A DNA stretch of 64,000 nt from Thermodesulfovibrio sp. 3907-1M (GTDB lineage Bacteria > Nitrospirota > Thermodesulfovibrionia > Thermodesulfovibrionales > Thermodesulfovibrionaceae), in assembly GCF_040450955.1 (NCBI RefSeq), contig NZ_CP144373.1:562001-626000 (forward strand), read 5' to 3'. The notes under the pieces were generated by a model. The model had not been told where the DNA came from. It was given only the letters and a program-made list of their open reading frames with translations, and ran no database searches. Position numbers and translations under genes: made by a program. Positions 45,713 to 53,988 of this stretch are shown here, in pieces; positions within the stretch are counted from its first letter, which is position 1; every line of letters starts with the position of its first letter.

Positions 45713-46564
45713 TTAAACTAACTCACAAACTTTTTCTTCAAGTTCTTCCAGAGCCTTCTCAGCTTCTTCATGTTTTGGAGCTTTACCATGCCAGTCAACA
45801 TTGTTTTCCATGAAGGAAACGCCTTTACCTTTGACAGTATTAGCAATAATTGCAAGAGGTTTTGATATGTATGGAATTATCTGAAATGCTGGAATTATTT
45901 CACCAAAATCATGTCCATTCACCTCAACAGTCATCCAGCCAAAAGCTTTCCATTTTTCAACAAATGGTTCAAGAGACATAACATCTTCTGTATTTCCATC
46001 AATTTGAAGTCTATTTCTATCAACAATTGCAATTAAGTTATTAAGCTTATAATGTGATGCAGCCATTGCAGCTTCCCATACCTGTCCTTCCTGACATTCT
46101 CCATCTCCTAACAGGACAAAAACACGATATCCAAGCTTTTGAATTTTTGCACCTAACGCCATTCCCACTCCTACTGAAAGACCCTGTCCAAGAGAGCCTG
46201 TTGATATTTCAATCCCGGGAACTTTTTTCATATCAGGATGTCCCTGAAGTGGAGAGCCAAATTTTCTTAAACTATTAAGCCATTCCTTCGGAATAAATCC
46301 GAATTCAGCTAAAGTAGCATAAAGTGCCGGAGCAGCATGCCCTTTTGAAAGAATAAATCTGTCTCTATCCATATCTTCTGGATAATCTGGATTAAGTCTT
46401 AAAACTTTAAAGTAAAGAGCTGTTAAAATCTCAACACAGGAAAGACTTCCTCCAGGATGTCCACTACCTGCCTGAGAAATCATTTTAATGATGCTTTTTC
46501 TTATTCTTAAAGCTATTGATTGCAGCTCTGTGTAATTTGAAACTAACTCAAATGTTTCAAACAT
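45713..46564 (-). CDS. tktA: Transketolase, N-terminal subunit
   Basis: The thiamine pyrophosphate-binding half of the split transketolase (283 residues). It shows SGHPGGSLS (about 34-42), [11 protein letters not shown] and the TPP motif [15 protein letters not shown]. It lies 2 nt after the phosphoribulokinase stop and 14 nt before the C-terminal subunit, so equal expression is expected. Confidence 0.93.
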   Translation of the reverse strand: MFETFELVSNYTELQSIALRIRKSIIKMISQAGSGHPGGSLSCVEILTALYFKVLRLNPDYPEDMDRDRFILSKGHAAPALYATLAEFGFIPKEWLNSLRKFGSPLQGHPDMKKVPGIEISTGSLGQGLSVGVGMALGAKIQKLGYRVFVLLGDGECQEGQVWEAAMAASHYKLNNLIAIVDRNRLQIDGNTEDVMSLEPFVEKWKAFGWMTVEVNGHDFGEIIPAFQIIPYISKPLAIIANTVKGKGVSFMENNVDWHGKAPKHEEAEKALEELEEKVCELV

Positions 46565-46566
46565 TT

Positions 46567-47409
46567 TTACACCTCCTTTTGATCTTTTAAGTTTCTTATT
46601 TGTTTAAGAATGGTTGCAATTAAAACAGCTGCGAGCATATATGGTTCAAGCTGTTTTTCTTTTATTTTGAAGGAACTATCAATCTTAAATGTTTTCTTTG
46701 CTTCCTCAATTGTAAATGCATGAGTTATTTCATAAACATTCCACTTCTTGCCTCCATACCACTCTGTTACAGCATTCCAAGACTCTGGTTCATTTAAAAG
46801 ATTTTTAAACCATTGAGTATTTGTAGAATCGTTCCACTGAACAGCTATACAGTTATCAGAATGCAGTTTTAATTTTAGTAAAATATCAGCATACTGAGAT
46901 TGGGGTTCAACAAAGTTTCTTATATCCTTCTGCCTTTCTCTTATTTCTTCAATTACCTTTTCAGCAAAATATCCTCTTTCTACAACATCTCTCTGAATCT
47001 TCCATATTATTTTTAGTTCAAGATCGGTATCATAGTAAATCTTTAAATCATACATAGCAGCAAGCACACTAAAATAAAAAGTGTGCAATCCTTCACATAT
47101 AATATAGGATACAGGAAATACCCATTCAGGCTCACCGAATTTACCAGTTGAGTGATCATAAACAGGTTTTAAAATTTTTTTACCCTGTTTAAGATGCCAC
47201 ATGTGTTCTATAGCCAGCCCAAGATTGTTTGCACGAGGATGAAGCGGCGTTATTTTTACAGCTTTTCTTTCTTGCCTGTCTAAGGAGTGATAATCATCAA
47301 AACATATTTCTTTTACATCTTTTTCTCCCAGTAAATTAGCCAGAGTCTTAACAAATGTGCTTTTTCCGCTTCCGCTGTCTCCTGCAATTCCTACTAAAAC
47401 AGGCTTCAT
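46567..47409 (-). CDS. prk: Phosphoribulokinase
   Basis: Makes ribulose 1,5-bisphosphate, the RubisCO substrate. A 280-residue protein with Walker [30 protein letters not shown] and [11 protein letters not shown], followed by [11 protein letters not shown]; this pattern follows the class II (plant, cyanobacterial, archaeal) kinases. The P-loop cysteine used for thioredoxin control in plants is Ser here, so that disulfide switch is absent; the second cysteine (in ICFDD) is kept. The ATG at 47409 overlaps the RubisCO stop as ATGA. Confidence 0.93.
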   Translation of the reverse strand: MKPVLVGIAGDSGSGKSTFVKTLANLLGEKDVKEICFDDYHSLDRQERKAVKITPLHPRANNLGLAIEHMWHLKQGKKILKPVYDHSTGKFGEPEWVFPVSYIICEGLHTFYFSVLAAMYDLKIYYDTDLELKIIWKIQRDVVERGYFAEKVIEEIRERQKDIRNFVEPQSQYADILLKLKLHSDNCIAVQWNDSTNTQWFKNLLNEPESWNAVTEWYGGKKWNVYEITHAFTIEEAKKTFKIDSSFKIKEKQLEPYMLAAVLIATILKQIRNLKDQKEV

Positions 47410-48689
47410 TTTATCACCACTCCCTTCCATTTTTCTAAGGCTCTTGCCAGCTCTTTACTTTTCTTTGCTGCTTCTTCCAGAGTTTTACCCTTAACTGCTG
47501 CTTCCACAGCATCTCTTACAGCTTTTGCTCCTGCCCGAGTTCCGTCAGGATGTCCATGGACTCCTCCACCAAACTGAAGCACAGCATCAATTCCAAATAT
47601 GCTGACAAGGTCAGGAATGTGTCCTGGATGAAGTCCTCCGGAAGCAACTGAAAAAACAGGTTTTATATTTCCCCAGCTCTGTGGAGGTAAAGGAGCATTA
47701 AGAGTATGCTTAGAATTGCCAAGAGCTTCATGACAAATCATTACATCAGCTCTGTCGCCTTCCATTTTCCCGACCACTGTGCCTATATGAAGCTGGTCAA
47801 CTCCTGCAAGCCTTGAAAGCTTTGCTAAAACAAGCATATGAATTCCATGATTTTTAGGACGCGCAAAACTTGCATACATTGCTCTGTGAGCATGAATTAT
47901 TAATCCTGTGTTTCTGTTTCTAACGGATTGCAATCCTGAAAATCCTGCTGTTACAATGTCAATCATCGCATAAGTTCCACCATTTTTCTTCACAAACTCA
48001 GCCCTTCTCAGCATTTCTTCAGTAGGAGCAGTTATATTGGGTAAATAAGCTTTCTTTTCTCCTGTTTCCTTTTCTGCTTTTTGGACTGCTTCCAAACACC
48101 TTAATACTCTTTCTTCAAAGTTTGAGAAAACCTGATGTGTAAGATTTTCATCATCCTTTACAAGATCAAGTCCTCCAGCAAGAGAGTTGTAAACAACTTC
48201 TGCCTGTTCTCTTGGTGAAAGCCCGAGCTTTGGTTTCACAATTGTTCCGATGAGAGGTCTATGTTTTATATTTAAAATTTCTCTTACTCCCTTAACTCCA
48301 AAAGCAGGACCTGGAAGCTGCGTTGTAAAATTAGATGTTACTCTTATATCAAGTAATCTTAAAGCTTTAACCGCTTTCATACCAAAAACATTTCCTGCAA
48401 CACTACTTAAAAATTGAGGAATGTTATTTGGCTCAAAAAGTGCTTCAGGATATGCTATATAAACAACATTGTCTTCTATTGCATAAACCTTTGCTCTTAA
48501 TTCATCCCATATGCTTTGTCTCATTGTGGCAAGGTCAGTCCATGTGCCAATTGAACTTTCTGAAGCAACAGCTCCTGCTGCTTCTTCTACAGTTACGTTT
48601 TCTGCTGGTTCAACGTAGAATGCAGCCAAAACATCATTTTCTCTTGGAATATATCCAATTTCTAAGAAATCAACATACTTCATTTTCAT
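47406..48689 (-). CDS. rbcL: RubisCO large subunit, form III type
   Basis: Carboxylates ribulose bisphosphate. All catalytic positions are kept: K152 (IVKPKLGLS), the carbamylated K178 with D180 and E181 in GGLDLVKDDENLT, H268 and R269 (HAHRAMYA), H301 and K308 (HIGTVVGKMEG), S350 (SVASGGLHPG). GLDLVKDDEN and the N-terminal AVASESSIGTWT are form III-like, unlike GGDFIKNDE of form I. At 427 residues it is short, and no small-subunit gene is present. The neighbours prk and transaldolase point to a role in CO2 fixation, not the AMP pathway. The ATG follows AAGGAGGG. Confidence 0.95.
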   Translation of the reverse strand: MKMKYVDFLEIGYIPRENDVLAAFYVEPAENVTVEEAAGAVASESSIGTWTDLATMRQSIWDELRAKVYAIEDNVVYIAYPEALFEPNNIPQFLSSVAGNVFGMKAVKALRLLDIRVTSNFTTQLPGPAFGVKGVREILNIKHRPLIGTIVKPKLGLSPREQAEVVYNSLAGGLDLVKDDENLTHQVFSNFEERVLRCLEAVQKAEKETGEKKAYLPNITAPTEEMLRRAEFVKKNGGTYAMIDIVTAGFSGLQSVRNRNTGLIIHAHRAMYASFARPKNHGIHMLVLAKLSRLAGVDQLHIGTVVGKMEGDRADVMICHEALGNSKHTLNAPLPPQSWGNIKPVFSVASGGLHPGHIPDLVSIFGIDAVLQFGGGVHGHPDGTRAGAKAVRDAVEAAVKGKTLEEAAKKSKELARALEKWKGVVIK

Positions 48690-48703
48690 CGCTCTTTCCC
48701 TCC

Positions 48704-49354
48704 TTAGTTTTTATGAAGACTTTCCCAGTCTTTTAAAAATCTTTCAATACCAATATCTGTAAGAGGATGTTTAAACATACTTTCAAGAACCTTTGGCGGC
48801 ACTGTTGCAATATGAGCACCAGCAAGTGCGCTTTCCACAACATGAAGTGGATGACGGATACTTGCAGCAATTATTTTAGTTGTAAAGCCATAAATTCTGA
48901 ATATTTCTGCCAACTCCCTTACAATGCTTAATCCGTCATGAGAAATATCATCAAGTCGTCCTATAAAAGGACTTACGTAAGTTGCACCAGCTTTCGCTGC
49001 AATAATTCCCTGATTTGTTGAAAACACAAGAGTTACATTTGTTTTAATTCCTTCCTTTGAAAGCACATTTACAGCTTTCATTCCTTCCTCTGTCATAGGA
49101 ATCTTAACAGCAATATTAAATCCCCATGAAGCATACTCACGAGCTTCCTTTATCATTCTCTGAGCATCAGTTGATATTACTTCAACACTTACAGGCTCGC
49201 GAACCAGACTGCAAATTTCTCTTATAACGCTCTTTACATCTTTAGCTCCTGCCTTTGCCAGAAGAGTAGGATTTGTCGTAACTCCATCAACTACTCCTGT
49301 GGCTGCCCATTTTCTTATTGCTTCAATCTCTGCTGTGTCTAAAAATATTTGCAT
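48704..49354 (-). CDS. tal: Transaldolase (MipB/TalC type)
   Basis: Transfers dihydroxyacetone between sugar phosphates. A 216-residue short transaldolase with [33 protein letters not shown] (Schiff-base lysine) and SPFIGRLDD. It is the first gene of the carbon-fixation operon, with a strong GGAGGA ribosome site and promoter. In the cycle it can make sedoheptulose 7-phosphate from erythrose 4-phosphate and fructose 6-phosphate, thus replacing sedoheptulose bisphosphatase. Fructose 6-phosphate aldolase activity is known in this family and cannot be excluded. Confidence 0.93.
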   Translation of the reverse strand: MQIFLDTAEIEAIRKWAATGVVDGVTTNPTLLAKAGAKDVKSVIREICSLVREPVSVEVISTDAQRMIKEAREYASWGFNIAVKIPMTEEGMKAVNVLSKEGIKTNVTLVFSTNQGIIAAKAGATYVSPFIGRLDDISHDGLSIVRELAEIFRIYGFTTKIIAASIRHPLHVVESALAGAHIATVPPKVLESMFKHPLTDIGIERFLKDWESLHKN

Positions 49355-49381
49355 TTTATCCTCCTCCCTGATTTTTTGATT

Positions 49382-49409
49382 TTTAGAATGACTGCAATTT
49401 TTATGCCAA
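49382..49409 (-). promoter_or_regulatory. Candidate promoter of the carbon-fixation operon
   Basis: On the minus strand TTGGCA (49409-49404), 16-nt spacer, TCTAAA (49387-49382). It gives a leader of about 20 nt containing the GGAGGAGG ribosome site of tal. It is the only plausible pair near the operon head. Confidence 0.45.
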
Positions 49410-49449
49410 TTAAAAATCCAAGAAAATTTAAGACTTCTAAAAATTTTTT

Positions 49450-49490
49450 GTTACGAAAAGTAACATATTGAGGTAACAGACGAAGGTAAC
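49450..49490. promoter_or_regulatory. Array of GTAAC motifs between the divergent tal and ykgJ-type genes
   Basis: GTAAC occurs at 49460, 49473 and 49486, each exactly 13 bp apart, and its complement GTTAC at 49450 makes a 15-bp inverted repeat with the first copy (GTTAC-GAAAA-GTAAC). The array lies 40-80 bp upstream of the tal -35 and just upstream of the ykgJ-type -35. It looks like a multi-site operator. Confidence 0.5.
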
Positions 49491-49495
49491 AAAGA

Positions 49496-49524
49496 TTGTT
49501 TAAAATTTTTATAAATGTTAAAAT
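49496..49524 (+). promoter_or_regulatory. Promoter of the cysteine-cluster gene and thiE, predicted leaderless
   Basis: TTGTTT (49496-49501), 17-nt spacer, TAAAAT (49519-49524) with extended TGT. The ATG at 49530 is 5 nt after the -10 box and no Shine-Dalgarno is seen. Confidence 0.55.
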
Positions 49525-49529
49525 TTTTT

Positions 49530-49892
49530 ATGAGCTTAAATAGTAAACTGCTTAATGAAATACTTGATACTGCAGAAAAAAATTTTGTATGTCTCAGATG
49601 TTCAGAATGCTGTTTTCGCTGGGCAGTGCCATTACCTGAAGGAACAAAAAAGCCTGAAAATCAAAAATGTCCCCATTTAATTGACATCTCAATAAATAAA
49701 AATCAATGGACTGAGGCGTACTGCGAAATTTATAAAAATCGTCCAGAGGTTTGCAAAAACTTCAAGATAAGCTTTGCTACAGTTTGTCCGATAGGGCTTT
49801 GGAAATGGTTGAGATTAAAAGAAACCAGACCAGAGATATCTCTTCCTGAAAGAGTCAGGAAAATTATGCAAATTTTAAAAGAATTCAGGTAA
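49530..49892 (+). CDS. YkgJ-family cysteine-cluster protein
   Basis: A 120-residue protein with the family pattern CLRCSECCFRW, then KCPHL, YCEIYKNRPEVCKNF and VCPIG, which probably binds zinc or an iron-sulfur cluster. Its biochemical role is not known. I chose the ATG at 49530 because an earlier in-frame ATG (49515) overlaps the -10 box. It is 2 nt before thiE and divergent from the Calvin-cycle operon. Confidence 0.85.
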   Translation: MSLNSKLLNEILDTAEKNFVCLRCSECCFRWAVPLPEGTKKPENQKCPHLIDISINKNQWTEAYCEIYKNRPEVCKNFKISFATVCPIGLWKWLRLKETRPEISLPERVRKIMQILKEFR

Positions 49893-49894
49893 AT

Positions 49895-50512
49895 ATGCTG
49901 AAATTAAAAGGACTTTATGTAATAACAGATGAAAAACTGACCCCCTATGATAAAATTCTTGAAATGGTTGAGGAAGCCTTAAAAGGTGGTGCAAAAATTG
50001 TTCAACTCAGGGATAAAACAAATTCAGATAATTTTTTAATGTCCTATGGATTTTTATTAAAAGAGCTTTGTGAAAAATACAATGCTTATTTTATTGTAAA
50101 TGACAGAGTTGATTTAGCCATGAAACTGAATGCTCACGGAGTTCATATTGGCAAAGAAGATACTGATATTTCCGAAGTAAAACAAAACTTAAAAAATAAA
50201 ATCATAGGCGTTTCCTGTTATAATGAGCTTGAAAGAGCGAAAATTATGGAAAGCTTGGGTGCTTCCTATGTTGCATTTGGAAGTTTTTATCCTTCTTCAA
50301 CTAAACCAGAGGCTAAAGTAGTTGAAAAATCAATAATTCAAGAGGCAAAAAAAGTACTCTCAATTCCTATTTGCGTCATAGGAGGATTAAATGTGCAAAG
50401 GGCTAAAGAACTGATTCGTCTTGGTGCTGACATTGTTGCAGTTGTGAGTGATATCTGGACTGCTCCTTCAATACAAAAACGAGCTGAGGAATATAAAAAT
50501 TTATTTATTTAG
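49895..50512 (+). CDS. thiE: Thiamine-phosphate synthase
   Basis: Joins hydroxymethylpyrimidine diphosphate and thiazole phosphate. The TIM-barrel shows VQLRDKTNS, NDRVDLAMKLNAHGVHIG, and GSFYPSSTKP; 205 residues, full length. No TPP riboswitch is visible upstream. Thiamine pyrophosphate made from its product is needed by transketolase and the 2-oxoacid oxidoreductase encoded nearby. The stop overlaps the convergent suhB gene by 4 bp. Confidence 0.95.
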   Translation: MLKLKGLYVITDEKLTPYDKILEMVEEALKGGAKIVQLRDKTNSDNFLMSYGFLLKELCEKYNAYFIVNDRVDLAMKLNAHGVHIGKEDTDISEVKQNLKNKIIGVSCYNELERAKIMESLGASYVAFGSFYPSSTKPEAKVVEKSIIQEAKKVLSIPICVIGGLNVQRAKELIRLGADIVAVVSDIWTAPSIQKRAEEYKNLFI

Positions 50513-51297
50513 CTTTTTAAAACTTCTTTAATCTTGTTCACCAAGAAAGAATGGATTACAGAGTTACCTGCAATTATATGGCCTGTTTTTAGATATTGAT
50601 CTCCTCCATCAAAGTCTGATACCACACCTCCTGCTTCCTTTATTAAGGCCACACCTGCTGCAATATCCCATGCACTCAGAGCAAATTCAAAAAATCCATC
50701 CACCCTTCCGCATGCTACATAGGCAAGATCAATTGCTGCAGCACCAGCTCTTCTAAGATCACTCACAGAGTAAAGGAGTGATTGAAATATTTTTATGTAA
50801 TCTGTAATATACTGTTTGTTTCTGAAAGGAAAACCAGTTGCAATAAGGCTTAGTTCTGGTAAAGTCAGTGTGGATACTCTTATTTTTTTTCCGTCTAAAA
50901 ACGCTCCACTACCCAGCTCAGCATAAAAGGTCTCATTTCTCGTGGGATCATGAATAACTCCTAAAACCAACTCGCCTTTATACATTAAAGCAATAGAGAT
51001 GGCAACAACAGGAAAGCCATGTATAAAATTGGTTGTTCCGTCAAGAGGATCAACTATCCATAAATATTCTGCTTTTTTATAGTTATTTGATGATTCCTCT
51101 GCCATTATCTGATGAGTGGGAAACTGCTTTTTTATGTGATTAATTATTGTTTTTTCAGAATAAATATCTACTTCTGTTACATAGTCTGAGATACTTTTTT
51201 GTGTAATTTCTTCAGTGGTAATTGTGCCGATTCTTTCTTTTATAATTTTTCCTGCACTCTGAGCAGCTTCTATTGCAACAATTAGATAGTCTCTCAT
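50509..51297 (-). CDS. suhB: Inositol monophosphatase family protein
   Basis: A 262-residue Mg-dependent sugar phosphatase with the lithium-sensitive signatures EESS (about 68), WIVDPLDGTTNFIHG and SAWDIAAGVALIKEAGG. The family includes SuhB, inositol monophosphatase and some fructose-bisphosphatases; substrate cannot be told. It overlaps the nitroreductase gene by 4 bp and is the last gene of the long macromolecular-synthesis run. Confidence 0.92.
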   Translation of the reverse strand: MRDYLIVAIEAAQSAGKIIKERIGTITTEEITQKSISDYVTEVDIYSEKTIINHIKKQFPTHQIMAEESSNNYKKAEYLWIVDPLDGTTNFIHGFPVVAISIALMYKGELVLGVIHDPTRNETFYAELGSGAFLDGKKIRVSTLTLPELSLIATGFPFRNKQYITDYIKIFQSLLYSVSDLRRAGAAAIDLAYVACGRVDGFFEFALSAWDIAAGVALIKEAGGVVSDFDGGDQYLKTGHIIAGNSVIHSFLVNKIKEVLKS

Positions 51298-51815
51298 TCA
51301 ACAAACTCCAATGCTTCGTGGATTGAAACTCTTGGCGGTGCTGATGGAGCATAAGCTGGATATCCCAGAGGTAAAATAACAACAGGTCTTAAGTATCTGG
51401 GTAAATTAAGAATTCTTGAGACTTCCTCTTCTCTGAACGCTCCAACCCAGCAACTGCCAACTCCATTTTCATGGGCAACAAGCATCGCATTTGTAATGCT
51501 GCATGCCACATCCTGTATGGCATAGAGTTCAACTCCTCTTTCACCGTATCTTGGATAAATTTTATTCTTATCAATGCATCCAACAATAACCAGCGGGGCA
51601 TCAGCTATAAATGTTTGATACAAAGCTGCTTGAGCAAGTTTTGTTTTTATCTCTTTATTTTTTACAAAATAAAATTTTCTTGCCTGAAGATTTCCTGCAG
51701 ATGGAGCCCATATTAAGGCTTCAATAACCTTTTTAATAATATCATCAGGTATTTCTTTTTTTAAAAAAGACCTTATACTTCTTCTTTCTTTAACTGCCTT
51801 TAAAACCTCATCCAT
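51294..51815 (-). CDS. Nitroreductase-family FMN oxidoreductase
   Basis: A 173-residue FMN protein with RRSIRSFLKKEI at the N-terminus, APSAGNLQARKFYFV, and GSCWVGAF and LPLGYPA in the second half. Such enzymes reduce quinones, nitro compounds or flavins using NAD(P)H; substrate unknown. It overlaps ttuA by 8 bp and suhB by 4 bp. Confidence 0.9.
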   Translation of the reverse strand: MDEVLKAVKERRSIRSFLKKEIPDDIIKKVIEALIWAPSAGNLQARKFYFVKNKEIKTKLAQAALYQTFIADAPLVIVGCIDKNKIYPRYGERGVELYAIQDVACSITNAMLVAHENGVGSCWVGAFREEEVSRILNLPRYLRPVVILPLGYPAYAPSAPPRVSIHEALEFVE

Positions 51816-52722
51816 GCTTATATTGTAACAACTTTTCTTTAAGTCTGCAAATACTGCAAAGTTGAGTAGTTGTGGGATATCCGCATTTTATGCATCTCTG
51901 GACTGAAATATCCTTTAATGGTTGAGAATAAAAAATTTTTACTCTTTTTAAATAGCCTTTGTAAAATCCTGTAATTGAGCCCGGAAATTCTTTATTTATT
52001 TCATAAACGAGATTTTTAAATATTTCATAAACTTCGGATTTATAGGGACATTGTTCATCAACATAGGTTATATTTGAAAGTTTGCAGAAAAGTAAGGTCT
52101 CTTCCTCTGTAATAAGGCAAAGAGGTTTAACCTTTCTCGTTAATCCCTCTTTTTCGTCAAGAAATGGTGATACTCTTGCCAGAAGTTCATCATTCCAGAA
52201 AATCATGTTTTTCAAAATAAAAGAAACTTCATCATTGAGAGTGTGTCCTGTGACAATTGTTTGTCCTTCTGCCTGTCTGTTTAAAATATATCTTCTTAGC
52301 ATTCCACATACTGCACACACAGGTTTTTTTAGTATTTTTGAGATTTTTTCAAGTGAAAGTTCAACTTCTTCTTTTAAGTCCACAATTTTTAGAGGAATTT
52401 TTTCTCTTACACAAAAATTCTGCACAATTTCAATGGATTTTCTTGAAACTTCTCCTAAGTCTGCATTTATATGGAGAGCTTTTATGCTGTATCCTAAGTC
52501 TTTTAATGCTTTTGCGATACTCATGCTGTCTTTTCCACCTGAAAGAGCCACTACGAGACTGTCTTTTGCTGCAAACATTTTAAATTTTTCTATTGTTTCC
52601 TGGACTCTTTTCTTAAAAAACTGGGGAAAACAATCAAGACAGACTCTTAGATTGTAATGCCTGATAATTACACCTTCTTTTAAGTTGTTACAGATTTTGC
52701 ATCTTACTTTTTTTGTTTCCAT
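51808..52722 (-). CDS. ttuA: tRNA thiolation protein, TtuA/TtcA family
   Basis: A 304-residue PP-loop enzyme (ALSGGKDSMS, about 59-68) with N-terminal (CKIC...CLDC) and C-terminal (CIKCG...CSIC) zinc fingers and two catalytic or cluster-binding cysteines in PVCAVCGM and DEQCPYK. TtuA makes 2-thioribothymidine at position 54, which stabilises tRNA in thermophiles. The double zinc-finger layout fits TtuA/Ncs6 better than E. coli TtcA. Neighbours: rnhA upstream (19 bp overlap) and nitroreductase downstream. Confidence 0.85.
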   Translation of the reverse strand: METKKVRCKICNNLKEGVIIRHYNLRVCLDCFPQFFKKRVQETIEKFKMFAAKDSLVVALSGGKDSMSIAKALKDLGYSIKALHINADLGEVSRKSIEIVQNFCVREKIPLKIVDLKEEVELSLEKISKILKKPVCAVCGMLRRYILNRQAEGQTIVTGHTLNDEVSFILKNMIFWNDELLARVSPFLDEKEGLTRKVKPLCLITEEETLLFCKLSNITYVDEQCPYKSEVYEIFKNLVYEINKEFPGSITGFYKGYLKRVKIFYSQPLKDISVQRCIKCGYPTTTQLCSICRLKEKLLQYKHG

Positions 52723-53102
52723 GATGCTTCTTTGGCGAGTCTGTCTGCTATGAAGTTTTCTTCCCTGTAAACATGGAATATTTGATATTTTTTAAACTTA
52801 GTCAAAAGTTCTTTAACTTTTTCATATAGCGGAATTAATTTTTTATTTCTTACTTTATAAACTCCATTAATTTGACGAACAAGGAGTTCACTGTCTGAAA
52901 AAATTTCTATCTCCTGTACTTTTTGTTTTAATGTCTCTTCCAATCCTCTGATCAATGCTGTGTATTCGGCTACATTATTTGTTGTTTTTCCAATGTACTC
53001 TGATATCTCTATTTTTTTGTTATCTAAAATAATCAAACATCCAATCCCTGCATCTCCAGGATTCCCTCTTGATGCACCATCACAATAAAGCTGGGCTTTC
53101 AC
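52704..53102 (-). CDS. rnhA: RNase HI-like protein
   Basis: A 132-residue RNase H fold with all four acidic active-site residues visible: YCDGASRGNPG, NNVAEYTALI, FSDSELLVRQ and NFIADRLAKEA. It lacks the basic handle loop of E. coli RNase HI, as in archaeal and YpdQ-like forms. It should cut the RNA of RNA-DNA hybrids. It overlaps the zinc-ribbon gene by 4 bp, close to the primase gene. Confidence 0.9.
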   Translation of the reverse strand: MKAQLYCDGASRGNPGDAGIGCLIILDNKKIEISEYIGKTTNNVAEYTALIRGLEETLKQKVQEIEIFSDSELLVRQINGVYKVRNKKLIPLYEKVKELLTKFKKYQIFHVYREENFIADRLAKEASWKQKK

Positions 53103-53839
53103 TGAGTCTGAACCTGTGCCTGCTCTAATTTTTTATCAGGCTTATAGTATAGAAATCTACCGCATTGAGGGCAGTGATAAATTGATTGATTTAATTTTAT
53201 CTCTACATAAAGCTGAGGCGGGATGTGAAGAAAACAACCCTGACATACTGAATTTTTTACCTGAGCAACCGCTAATCCTTTATGTTTTTTCATCAGCTCC
53301 ATATATTCTGCATAGATTTCTGAAGGTAATTTATTTATTAACTGTTTCCTTTCTTTTTTGAGTTCATCAATCTTCTGAGTTGTGATATCAATTTCTTTTT
53401 CCAGTTCCTTTTTATTCGCTTCAATCTCTTTTTTTCTTGTGTCAATGTCTGCCTTTATTTCTTTAAGAACCTTTTTTGCTTCATCAAGATCATATAAAAT
53501 CAATAAAAGATTTTCTTCTTCTTTTTTTAAATTTTCCTGAACTGATTCAATCTCTTTTAACAATGCCTGATACTCTTTATTCGTTTTTACTTGAGATGTT
53601 TTCTCTTTGAGTTTTTTTATTTTTTCATTAATGTCTTCAATCTCAATTTCTTTTTCTTTTCGCTTTTTTTCCAGATTTATAACTTTTTTGTTTTCGTTTT
53701 CAAACTGTCTGTCAATTTCCTGCATTTTTTTCTCAAAATTTTTTATTTCCACAGGAATTATTTCAAGTTTTTGTTTCAAAGAAAGAATTGAGGAGTCAAT
53801 TTCCTGGAGTTTTATAAGAGTATCCAATTCCTCATTCAC
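53099..53839 (-). CDS. Coiled-coil zinc-ribbon protein (CdsZ-like)
   Basis: A 246-residue protein: long coiled coil (about 1-180, rich in K and E) followed by a C4 zinc ribbon with CQGCFLHIP and YHCPQCGRFLY. Proteins of this kind next to RNase H and Nif3 genes are widespread; the role is uncertain. The start is GTG at 53839 behind AAGGAG; longer starts would run into the tRNA-Ile2 gene immediately upstream. Confidence 0.85.
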   Translation of the reverse strand: MNEELDTLIKLQEIDSSILSLKQKLEIIPVEIKNFEKKMQEIDRQFENENKKVINLEKKRKEKEIEIEDINEKIKKLKEKTSQVKTNKEYQALLKEIESVQENLKKEEENLLLILYDLDEAKKVLKEIKADIDTRKKEIEANKKELEKEIDITTQKIDELKKERKQLINKLPSEIYAEYMELMKKHKGLAVAQVKNSVCQGCFLHIPPQLYVEIKLNQSIYHCPQCGRFLYYKPDKKLEQAQVQTQ

Positions 53840-53862
53840 TTTTCCTGTCTCCTTACAAGAAA

Positions 53863-53935
53863 TGGGCCCACCAGGATTCGAACCTGGGACCAACCGGTTA
53901 TGAGCCGGTAGCTCTGGCCGCTGAGCTATGGGCCC
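53863..53935 (-). tRNA. tRNA-Ile2 (CAU anticodon, lysidine type)
   Basis: A 73-nt cloverleaf: acceptor GGGCCCA/TGGGCCC with discriminator A, D-stem region TAGCTCAG, anticodon loop CTCATAA in stem CCGG/CCGG, and T-loop GGTTCGAATCC. The anticodon CAT is shared by Met and Ile2 tRNAs. The C4-G69 and C5-G68 pairs are the features that TilS recognises, and the variable loop resembles E. coli Ile2, so Ile2 is preferred. No CCA is encoded. Confidence 0.85.
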
Positions 53936-53958
53936 TGAATAAATACGCTACAAAATTT

Positions 53959-53988
53959 ACTATAACTTTACTGAGGTAGATTAGTCAA
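53959..53988 (-). promoter_or_regulatory. Promoter of tRNA-Ile2, overlapping the rpoD stop codon
   Basis: On the minus strand TTGACT (53988-53983), 18-nt spacer, TATAGT (53964-53959). Its -35 includes the rpoD TGA stop. It would start about 17 nt before the tRNA and could also drive the downstream zinc-ribbon gene set. Confidence 0.55.

Noticed and set aside
47406-48689. RubisCO-like protein (form IV) without carboxylase activity
   Set aside because: The carbamylated lysine, its metal-binding acids and the other catalytic residues are all present.
52082-52657. Long plus-strand open frame (191 codons) opposite ttuA
   Set aside because: The minus strand encodes an enzyme with clear motifs; the plus frame has low-complexity Ser/Phe composition typical of an antisense shadow.
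53840-53893. Longer N-terminus for the zinc-ribbon protein (beginning MVPGSNPGGPI)
   Set aside because: That stretch is the 3' half of tRNA-Ile2 read as protein; the GTG at 53839 has its own ribosome site.
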